From: Petrolisthes cinctipes | Lineage: Eukaryota; Arthropoda; Malacostraca; Decapoda; Porcellanidae | Assembly: GCA_033782935.1 (NCBI GenBank) | Contig: JAWQEG010000488.1 | Location: forward strand, 930,001 to 994,000 | Reading direction: 5' to 3' | DNA length: 64,000 bases | Part shown: positions 12,553 through 21,209 of the stretch, one piece after another | How the letters are laid out: every line of letters begins with the position of its first letter | How positions within the stretch are numbered: position 1 is the stretch's first letter | Translations under genes and position numbers: made by a program | Notes under the pieces: model-generated | What the model was told of the DNA's origin: nothing | The model's input: only the letters and a program-made list of their open reading frames with translations | Databases searched by the model: none

Positions 12553-14544
12553 GTGTTAGAGTATTTTCAAAATACAGGCCAAAAACATACTGAAAATCGA
12601 TCTTTTAGGTGCCCAAAAGTCGATATGTGCATGCATCTTCTGTACCCGTTTATATCTCAAATTCTGGCCCTAAACCCCCAAAAATTCGATATTTTGGGGT
12701 CCCAGAAGCGATCTGTACATGCCTACTCCGTGTTAGAGTATTTTCAAAATTCAGGCCCAAAACATGCTGAAAATCGATATTTTTGGTGCCCAAAGTCAAT
12801 ATGTGCATGTATCTTCTGTACCCGTTTATATCTCAAATTCAGGCTCAAAACACCCGAAAATTCAATATTTTGGGGTCCCAGAAGCAATCTGTACATGCCT
12901 ACTCAGTGCTAGAATATTTTCAAAATATAGGCTAAAAACATGCTAAAAATCGATCTTTTAGGTGCCAAAAAGTCGATATCTCAAATTCAGTCCCAAAACA
13001 CCCGAAAATTCGATATTTAGGGGTCCCAGAAGCGATCTGTACATGCCTACTCCGTGTTAGAGTATTTTCAAAATACATGCTCAAAACATACTGAAAATCG
13101 ATCTTTTAGGTGCACAAAAGTCGATATGTGCATGCATCTTCATTACCCGTTTATATCTCAAATTCAGGCTCAAAACACCCGAAAATTCAATATTTTGGGG
13201 TCCCAGAAGCAATCTGTACATGCCTACTCAGTGTTAGAGTATTTTCAAAATACAGGCCCAAAACATGCTGAAAATCGATATTTTAGATGCCCAAAGTCAA
13301 TATGTGCATGTATCTTCTGTACCCGTTTATATCTCAAATTCAGGCTCAAAACACCCGAAAAATCAATATTTTGGGGTCCCAGAAGCAATCTGTACATGCC
13401 TACACAGTGCTAGAATATTTTCAAAATATAGGCTAAAAACATGCTAAAAATCGACATTTTAGGTGCCAAAAAATCGATATCTCAAATTCAGTCCCAAAAC
13501 ACCCGAAAATTCGATATTTAGAGGTCCCAGAAGGTATCTGTACATGCCTACTCCGTGTTAGAGTATTTTCAAAATACAGGCCAAAAACATACTGAAAATC
13601 GATCTTTTAGGTGCCCAAAAGTCGATATGTGCATGCATCTTCTGTACCCGTTTATATCTCAAATTCTGGACCTAAACACCCGAAAATTCGATATTTTGGG
13701 GTCCCAGAAGCGATCTGTACATGCCTACTCCGTGTTAGAGTATTTTCAAAATTCAGGCCCAAAACATGCTGAAAATCGATATTTTTGGTGCCCAAAGTCA
13801 ATATGTGCATGTATCTTCTGTACCCGCTTATATCTCGAATTCAGGCTCAAAACACCCGAAAATTCAATATTTTGGGGTCCCAGAAGCAATCTGTACAGTG
13901 CTAGAATATTTTCAAAATATAGGCTAAAAACTTGCTAAAAATCGATCTTTTAGGTGCCAAAAAGTCGATATCTCAAATTCAGTCCCAAAACACCCGAAAA
14001 TTCGATATTTAGGGGTCCCAGAAGCGATCTGTACATGCCTACTCCGTGTTAGAGTATTTTCAAAATTCAGGCACAAAACATGCTGAAAATCGATATTTTT
14101 GGTGCCAAAGTCAATATGTGCATGTATCTTCTGTACTCGTTTATATCTCAAATTCAGGCTCAAAACACCCGAAAATTCAAAATTTTGGGGTCCCAGAAGC
14201 AATCTGTACATGCCTACTCAGTGCAAGAATATTTTCAAAATATAGGCTAAAAACATGCTAAAAATCGATCTTTTAGGTGCCCAAAGTCAATATGTGCATG
14301 TATCTTCTGTACCCGTTAATATCTCAAATTCAGGCTCAAAACACCCGAAAATTCAATATTTTGGGGTCCCAGAAGCAATCTGTACATGCCTACACAGTGC
14401 TAGAATATTTTCAAAATATAGGCTAAAAACTTGCTAAAAATCGACATTTTAGGTGCCAAAAAATCGATATCTCAAATTCAGACCCAAAACACCCGAAAAT
14501 TCGATATTTAGAGGTCCCAGAAGGTATCTGTACATGCTTACTCC
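12553..14544 (+). repeat. Three trimers plus a B-X-C unit
   Basis: Trimers 12553 (type 1), 13054 (type 2) and 13555 (491 bp), then a unit without A: B1 14046-14220 (175 bp, one base lost in ggtgccaaagtc), X 14221-14396 (C-like start gtgcaagaat, cgatcttttaggtgcccaaag, then a B body) and C2 14397-14544. This is a third, independent-looking occurrence of an X monomer: its junction lies further right than in the X monomers at 226 and 5628. Confidence 0.87.
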
Positions 14545-15045
14545 GTGTTAGAGTATTTTCAAAATACAGGCCAAAAACATACTGAAAATCGATCTTTTAG
14601 GTGCCCAAAAGTCGATATGTGCATGCATCTTCTGTACCCGTTTATATCTCAAATTCTGGACCTAAACACCCAAAAATTCGATATTTTGGGGTCCCAGAAG
14701 CGATCTGTACATGCCTACTCCGTGTTAGAGTATTTTCAAAATTCAGGCCCAAAACATGCTGAAAATCGATATTTTTGGTGCCCAAAGTCAATATGTGCAT
14801 GTATCTTCTGTACCCGTTTATATCTCAAATTCAGGCTCAAAACACCCGAAAATTCAATATTTTGGGGTCCCAGAAGCAATCTGTACATGCCTACTCAGTG
14901 CTAGAATATTTTCAAAATATAGGCTAAAAACATGCTAAAAATCGATCTTTTAGGTGCCAAAAAGTCAATATCTCAAATTCAGTCCCAAAACACCCGAAAA
15001 TTCGATATTTAGAGGTCCCAGAAGCGATCTGTACATGCCTACTCC

Positions 15046-15222
15046 GTGTTAGAGTATTTTCAAAATACAGGCCAAAAACATACTGAAAATCGATCTTTTA
15101 GGTGCCCAAAAGTCGATATGTGCATGCATCTTCTGTACCCGTTTATATCTCAAATTCTGGCCCTAAACACCCAAAAATTCGATATTTTGGGGTCCCAGAA
15201 GCGATCTGTACATGCCTACTCC
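15046..15222 (+). repeat. Reference monomer A1 (177 bp)
   Basis: First monomer of the type-1 trimer. Diagnostic positions are aggccaaaaacatactg after the dyad, gtgcccaaaagtcgatatg in the middle, ttctggccctaaacaccc, and a tail reading gaagcgatctgtacatg. It keeps CpG at gtCGat, attCGat and gaagCGat, where B carries CA. It is full length: the 29-bp segment missing from C is present. In this copy CCCG is changed to ccca before the aaaattcg tract. Confidence 0.9.
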
Positions 15223-15398
15223 GTGTTAGAGTATTTTCAAAATTCAGGCACAAAACATGCTGAAAATCGATATTTTTGGTGCCCAAAGTCAATATGTGCA
15301 TGTATCTTCTGTACCCGTTTATATCTCAAATTCAGGCTCAAAACACCCGAAAATTCAATATTTTGGGGTCCCAGAAGCAATCTGTACATGCCTACTCA
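15223..15398 (+). repeat. Reference monomer B1 (176 bp)
   Basis: Second monomer of the type-1 trimer. It is recognised by tattttcaaaattcaggc (one arm of the dyad mutated), gatatttttggtgcccaaag, gtcaatatgtgcatgtatc and a tail with gaagcaatctg and ctactcagt. At three places it has CA where A1 has CG. In many units elsewhere it loses 10 bp at its 3' end, becoming 166 bp and making the trimer 491 bp. Confidence 0.9.
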
Positions 15399-15546
15399 GT
15401 GCAAGAATATTTTCAAAATATAGGCTAAAAACATGCTAAAAATCGATCTTTTAGGTGCCAAAAAGTCGATATCTCAAATTCAGTCCCAAAACACCCAAAA
15501 ATTCGATATTTAGGGGTCCCAGAAGCGATCTGTACATGCCTACTCC
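15399..15546 (+). repeat. Reference monomer C1 (148 bp, internally deleted)
   Basis: Third monomer of the type-1 trimer. It is recognised by agaatattttcaaaatatag, gctaaaaatcgatctttta, and gtcgatatctcaaattcag, where A1 has 29 further bases between gatat and ctcaaa. It is followed by cagtcccaaaacaccc and a tail with tatttaggggtcccagaagc. It contains GATATC, which I see about once per trimer because intact A and B monomers read ttatatctc at the corresponding place. This copy begins gtgcaagaat instead of the usual gtgctagaat. Confidence 0.9.
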
Positions 15547-15723
15547 GTGTTAGAGTATTTTCAAAATACATGCTCAAAACATACTGAAAATCGATCTTTT
15601 AGGTGCACAAAAGTCGATATGTGCATGCATCTTCAGTACCCATTTATATCTCAAATTCAGGCTCAAAACACCCGAAAATTCAATATTTTGGGGTCCCAGA
15701 AGCAATCTGTACATGCCTACTCA
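15547..15723 (+). repeat. Reference monomer A2 (177 bp)
   Basis: First monomer of the type-2 trimer. It differs from A1 by acatgctcaaaacatactg (A1: acaggccaaaaacatactg), gtgcacaaaagtcg (A1: gtgcccaaaag), cttcagtaccc (A1: cttctgtaccc), and by a 3' half that is B-like: caggctcaaaacacccg, attcaatattttgggg, gaagcaatctg. A2 therefore looks like an A front joined to a B-type tail. This copy reads acccattta where most copies have acccgttta, a CpG loss. Confidence 0.88.
15555..15569. other. Dyad symmetry gtatttt-c-aaaatac, conserved in the array
   Basis: A perfect 7-bp inverted repeat around a single C, shown here in an A2 monomer. The matching place in the C2 monomer at 15908-15922 reads atatttt-c-aaaatat. 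There the outer G-C pair is replaced by A-T on both sides, so symmetry is kept. In B1 monomers (for example 15231-15245) the right arm is aaaattc and one pair is lost. It may form a small hairpin or cruciform, or a binding site for a dimeric protein. No function is shown by sequence alone. Confidence 0.6.
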
Positions 15724-15899
15724 GTGTTAGAGTATTTTCAAAATACAGGCCCAAAACATGCTGAAAATCGATATTTTAGATGCCCAAAGTCAATATGTGC
15801 ATGTATCTTCTGTACCCGTTTATATCTCAAATTCAGGCTCAAAACACCCGAAAATTCAATATTTTGGGGTCCCAGAAGCAATCTGTACATGCCTACACA
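15724..15899 (+). repeat. Reference monomer B2 (176 bp)
   Basis: Second monomer of the type-2 trimer. The dyad is intact (gtattttcaaaatac), followed by aggcccaaaacatgctg. The middle reads gatattttagatgcccaaag, against gatatttttggtgcccaaag in B1. The tail ends ctacacagt, against ctactcagt in B1. The remainder is as B1, including gtcaatatgtgcatgtatc and gaagcaatctg. Confidence 0.88.
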
Positions 15900-16047
15900 G
15901 TGCTAGAATATTTTCAAAATATAGGCTAAAAACATGCTAAAAATCGACATTTTAGGTGCCAAAAAATCGATATCTCAAATTCAGTCCCAAAACACCCGAA
16001 AATTCGATATTTAGAGTTCCCAGAAGGTATCTGTACATGACTACTCC
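15900..16047 (+). repeat. Reference monomer C2 (148 bp, internally deleted)
   Basis: Third monomer of the type-2 trimer. It carries the same 29-bp deletion as C1, so the deletion predates the split of the two trimer types. It differs from C1 by aaaatcgacattttaggtgc (C1: cgatcttttagg), ccaaaaaatcgatatctc (C1: aaagtcgatatctc), and tatttagaggtcccagaagg followed by tatctg (C1: ggggtcccagaagcgatctg). Confidence 0.88.
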
Positions 16048-16725
16048 GTGTTAGAGTATTTTCAAAATACAGGCCAAAAACATACTGAAAATCGATCTTT
16101 TAGGTGCCCAAAAGTCGATATGTGCATGCATCTTCTGTACCCGTTTATATCTCAAATTCTGTCCCTAAACACCCGAAAATTCGATATTTTGGGGTCCCAG
16201 AAGCGATCTGTACATGCCTACTCCGTGTTAGAGTATTTTCAAAATTCAGGCCCAAAACATGCTGAAAATCGATATTTTTGGTGCCCAAAGTCAATATGTG
16301 CATGTATCTTCTGTACCCGTTTATATCTCAAATTCAGGCTCAAAACACCCGAAAATTCAATATTTTGGGGTCCCAGAAGCAATCTGTACATGCCTACTCA
16401 GTGCTAGAATATTTTCAAAATATAGGCTAAAAACATGCTAAAAATCGATCTTTTAGGTGCCAAAAAATCGATATCTCAAATTCAGTCCCAAAACACCCGA
16501 AAATTCGATATTTAGAGGTCCCAGAAGGTATCTGTACATGCCTACTCCGTGTTAGAGTATTTTCAAAATACAGGCCAAAAACATACTGAAAATCGATCTT
16601 TTAGGTGCCCAAAAGTCGATATGTGCATGCATCTTCTGTACCCGTTTATATCTCAAATTCTGGCCCTAAACACCCGAAAATTCGATATTTTGGGGTCCCA
16701 GAAGCGATCTGTACATGCCTACTCC

Positions 16726-16741
16726 GTGAGAGAGATCTTTC
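16726..16741 (+). other. Cluster of substitutions at the start of a B monomer
   Basis: The otherwise near-invariant monomer start gtgttagagtattttc reads gtgagagagatctttc here, five changes within nine bases, while flanking sequence is unchanged. This could be a local templated mutation or an assembly or base-calling error. Confidence 0.6.
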
Positions 16742-17589
16742 AAAATTCAGGCCCAAAACATGCTGAAAATCGATATTTTTGGTGCCCAAAGTCAATATGT
16801 GCATGTATCTTCTGTACCCGTTTATATCTCAAATTCAGGCTCAAAACACCCGAAAATTCAATATTTTGGGGTCCCAGAAGCAATCTGTACATGCCTACTC
16901 AGTGCAAGAATATTTTCAAAATATAGGCTAAAAACATGCTAAAAATCGATCTTTTAGGTGCCAAAAAGTCGATATCTCAAATTCAGTCCCAAAACACCCA
17001 AAAATTCGATAATTAGGGGTCCCAGAAGCGATCTGTACATGCCTACTCCGTGTTAGAGTATTTTCAAAATACATGCTCAAAACATACTGAAAATCGATCT
17101 TTTAGGTGCACAAAAGTCGATATGTGCATGCATCTTCAGTACCCGTTTATATCTCAAATTCAGGCTCAAAACACCCGAAAATTCAATATTTTGGGGTCCC
17201 AGAAGCAATCTGTACATGCCTACTCAGTGTTAGAGTATTTTCAAAATACAGGCCCAAAACATGCTGAAAATCGATATTTTAGATGCCCAAAGTCAATATG
17301 TGCATGTATCTTCTGTACCCGTTTATATCTCAAATTCAGGCTCAAAACACCCGAAAATTCAATATTTTGGGGTCCCAGAAGCAATCTGTACATGCCTACA
17401 CAGTGCTAGAATATTTTCAAAATATAGGCTAAAAACATGCTAAAAATCGACATTTTAGGTGCCAAAAAATCGATATCTCAAATTCAGTCCCAAAACACCC
17501 GAAAATTCGATATTTAGAGGTCCCAGAAGGTATCTGTACATGACTACTCCGTGTTAGAGTATTTTCAAAATACAGGCCAAAAACATACT

Positions 17590-17677
17590 GAAAATCGATC
17601 TTTTAGGTGCCCAAAAGTCGATATGTGCATGCATCTTCTGTACCCGTTTATATCTCAAATTCTGGCCCTAAACACCC
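17590..17677 (+). repeat. Half-monomer H1 (88 bp) within an A1 monomer
   Basis: Starts gaaaatcgatcttttagg and runs through gtcgatatgtgcatgc to ggccctaaacaccc. By hand it aligns with the next 89 bases over its whole length, at about two thirds identity with two single-base gaps. Matching blocks include gaaaat, cgat, tttt, the ccc run, cgat followed by a tgt/atgt core and catgc, caaa, and ggcc. H1 is the half that lost 29 bp in C monomers. Confidence 0.7.
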
Positions 17678-17766
17678 GAAAATTCGATATTTTGGGGTCC
17701 CAGAAGCGATCTGTACATGCCTACTCCGTGTTAGAGTATTTTCAAAATTCAGGCCCAAAACATGCT
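17678..17766 (+). repeat. Half-monomer H2 (89 bp) within an A1 monomer
   Basis: Starts gaaaattcgatattttgggg and ends aggccaaaaacatact, immediately before the next gaaaatcgat. It is the partner of H1: 88 + 89 = 177, exactly one A monomer. It carries the attttcaaaat dyad at the place where H1 reads tatatctcaaattc. The two halves look like an old duplication that produced the present monomer. Confidence 0.7.
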
Positions 17767-20700
17767 GAAAATCGATATTTTTGGTGCCCAAAGTCAATAT
17801 GTGCATGTATCTTCTGTACCCGTTTATATCTCAAATTCAGGCTCAAAAAACCCGAAAATTCAATATTTTGGGGTCCCAGAAGCAATCTGTACATGCCTAC
17901 TCAGTGCTAGAATATTTTCAAAATATAGGCTAAAAACATGCTAAAAATCGATCTTTTAGGTGCCAAAAAGTCAATATCTCAAATTCAGTCCCAAAACACC
18001 CAAAAATTCGATAATTAGGGGTCCCAGAAGCGATCTGTACATGCCTACTCCGTGTTAGAGTATTTTCAAAATACATGCTCAAAACATACTGAAAATCGAT
18101 CTTTTAGGTGCACAAAAGTCGATATGTGCATGCATCTTCAGTACCCGTTTATATCTCAAATTCAGGCTCAAAACACCCGAAAATTCAATATTTTGGGGTC
18201 CCAGAAGCAATCTGTACATGCCTACTCAGTGTTAGAGTATTTTCAAAATACAGGCCCAAAACATGCTGAAAATCGATATTTTAGATGCCCAAAGTCAATA
18301 TGTGCATGTATCTTCTGTACCCGTTTATATCTCAAATTCAGGCTCAAAAACACCCGAAAATTCAATATTTTGGGGTCCCAGAAGCAATCTGTACATGCCT
18401 ACACAGTGCTAGAATATTTTCAAAATATAGGCTAAAAACATGCTAAAAATCGACATTTTAGGTGCCAAAAAATCGATATCTCAAATTCAGTCCCAAAACA
18501 CCCTAAAATTCGATATTTAGAGGTCCCAGAAGGTATCTGTACATGACTACCCCGTGTTAGAGTATTTTCAAAATACAGGCCAAAAACATACTGAAAATCG
18601 ATCTTTTAGGTGCCCAAAAGTCGATATGTGCATGCATCTTCTGTACCCGTTTATATCTCAAATTCTGGCCCTAAACACCCGAAAATTCGATATTTTGGGG
18701 TCCCAGAAGCGATCTGTACATGCCTACTCCGTGTTAGAGTATTTTCAAAATTCAGGCCCAAAACATGCTGACAATCGATATTTTTGGTGCCCAAAGTCAA
18801 TATGTGCATGTATCTTCTGTACCCGTTTATATCTCAAATTCAGGCTCAAAACACCCGAAAATTCAATATTTTGGGGTCCCAGAAGCAATCTGTACATGCC
18901 TACTCAGTGCTAGAATATTTTCAAAATATAGGCTAAAAACATGCTAAAAATCGATCTTTTAGGTGCCAAAAAGTCAATATCTCAAATTCAGTCCCAAAAC
19001 ACCCGAAAATTCGATATTTAGGGGTCCCAGAAGCGATCTGTACTACTCCGTGTTAGAGTATTTTCAAAATACATGCTCAAAACATACTGAAAATCGATCT
19101 TTTAGGTGCACAAAAGTCGATATGTGCATGCATCTTCAGTACCCTTTTATATCTCATATTCAGGCTCAAAACACCCGAAAATTCAATATTTTGGGGTCCC
19201 AGAAGCAATCTGTACATGCCTACTCAGTGTTAGAGTATTTTCAAAATACAGGCCCAAAACATGCTGAAAATCAATCTTTTAGATGCCCAAAGTCAATATG
19301 TGAATGTATCTTCTGTACCCGTTTATATCTCAAATTCAGGCTCAAAACACCCGAAAATTCAATATTTTGGGGTCCCAGAAGCAATCTGTACATGCGAACA
19401 CAGTGCTAGAATATTTTCAAAATATAGGTTAAAAACATGCTAAAAATCGACATTTTAGGTGACAAAAAATCGATATCTCAAATTCAGTCCCAAAACACCC
19501 GAAAATTCGATATTTAGAGGTCCCAGAAGGTATCTGTACATGCCTACTCCGTGTTAGAGTATTTTTAAAATACAGGCCAAAAACATACTGAAAATCGATC
19601 TTTTAGGTGCCCAAAAGTCGATATGTGCATGCATCTTCAGTACCCGTTTATATCTCAAATTCTGGCCCTAAACACCCGAAAATTCGATATTTTGGGGTCC
19701 CAGAAGCGATCTGTACATGCTTACTCCGTGTTAGAGTATTTTCAAAATTCAGCCCCAAAACATGCTGAAAATCGATATTTTTGGTGCCCAAAGTCAATAT
19801 ATGCATGTATCTTCTGTACCCGTTTATATCTCAAATTCAGGCTCAAAACACCCGAAAATTCAATATTTTGGGGTCCCAGAAGCAATCTGTACAGTGCTAG
19901 AATATTTTCAAAATATAGGCTAAAAACATGCTAAAAATCGATCTTTTAGGTGCCAAAAAGTCGATATCTCAAATTCAGTCCCAAAACACCCGAAAATTCG
20001 ATATTTAGGGGTCCCAGAAGCGATCTGTACATGCCTACTCCGTGTTAGAGTATTTACAATATACATGCTCAAAACATACTGAAAATCGATCTTTTAGGTG
20101 CACAAAAGTCGATATGTGCATGCATCTTCAGTACCCGTTTATATCTCAAATTCAGGCTCAAAACACCCGAAAATTCAATATTTTGGGGTCCCAGAAGTAA
20201 TCTGTACATGCCTACTCAGTGTTAGAGTATTTTCAAAATACAGGCCCAAAACATGCTGAAAATCGATATTTTAGATGCCCAAAGTCAATATGTGCATGTA
20301 TCTTCTGTACCCGTTTATATCTCAAATTCAGGCTCAAAACACCGAAAATTCAATATTTTGGGGTCCCAGAAGCAATCTGTACATGCCTACACAGTGCTAG
20401 AATATTTTCAAAATATAGGCTAAAAACATGCTAAAAATCGACATTTTAGGTGCCAAAAAATCGATATCTCAAATTCAGTCCCAAAACACCCGAAAATTCG
20501 ATATTTAGAGGTCCCAGAAGGTATCTGTACATGCCTAATCCGTGTTAGAGTATTTTCAAAATACAGGCCAAAAACATACTGAAAATCGATCTTTTAGGTG
20601 CTCAAAAGTCGATATGTGTATGCATCTTCTGTACCCGTTTATATCTCAAATTCTGGCCCTAAACACCCGAAAATTCGATATTTTGGGGTCCCAGAAGCGA

Positions 20701-21032
20701 TCAGTACATGCCTACTCCGTGTTAGAGTATTTTCAATATACAGGCCCAAAACATGCTGAAAATCGATATTTTTGGTGCCCAAAGTCAATATGTGCATGTA
20801 TCTTCTGTACCCGTTTATATCTCAAATTCAGGCTTAAAACACCCGAAAATTCAATATTTTGGGGTCCCAGAAGCAATCTGTACAGTGCTAGAATATTTTC
20901 AAAATATAGGCTAAAAACATGCTAAAAATCGATCTTTTATGTGCCAAAAAGTCGATATCTCAAATTCAGTCCCAAAACACCCGAAAATTCGATATTTAGG
21001 GGTCCCAGAAACGATCTGTACATGCCTACTCC

Positions 21033-21209
21033 GTGTTAGAGTATTTTCAAAATACATGCTCAAAACATACTGAAAATCGATCTTTTAGGTGCACAAAAGT
21101 CGATATGTGCATGCATCTTCAGTACCCGTTTATATCTCAAATTTAGTCCCAAAACACCCGAAAATTCGATATTTAGGGGTCCCAGAAGCGATCTGTACAT
21201 GCCTACTCC
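21033..21209 (+). repeat. Lone A2/C1 fusion monomer (177 bp)
   Basis: Starts as A2 (acatgctcaaaacatactg, gtgcacaaaag, cttcagtaccc) but after ctcaaattta switches to the C1 tail (gtcccaaaacacccg, gatatttaggggtccc). The next monomer is again A2 (21210). It is the expected product of a crossover from A2 into C in their shared tatctcaaatt stretch. The same fusion type recurs at 30679, 45814 and 50658. Confidence 0.85.

Larger units (their letters stand above)
14545..19550 (+). repeat. Most regular run: ten ~501-bp trimers
   Basis: Units start at 14545, 15046, 15547, 16048, 16549, 17050, 17551, 18052, 18554 and 19050. All are 501 bp except 18052 (502, one extra a in ggctcaaaaacacccg) and 18554 (496, five bases lost in ctgtactactccg). 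Type order is 1, 1, 2, 1, 1, 2, 1, 2, 1, 2. The order 1-2-1 at 15046-16548 is repeated at 16549-18051, a 1,503-bp period. Confidence 0.93.

Noticed and set aside
15178..15192. CENP-B-box-like ttcgatattttgggg
   Set aside because: Against the core TTCG-N4-A-N2-CGGG it matches 7 of 9 fixed positions (A is T, C is G). Two core mismatches in an AT-rich repeat are not meaningful. The variant attttcgggt near 22340 restores CGGG but sits in a ttca context.
15508..15518. tttaggg inside C monomers, resembling a plant-type telomere repeat
   Set aside because: Single occurrence per C monomer, never in tandem, and part of the longer gatatttaggggtccc segment.
15555..15569. Rho-independent terminator from the inverted repeat
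   Set aside because: The stem is AT-only or nearly so, the loop is one base, and no U-tract or upstream gene exists.
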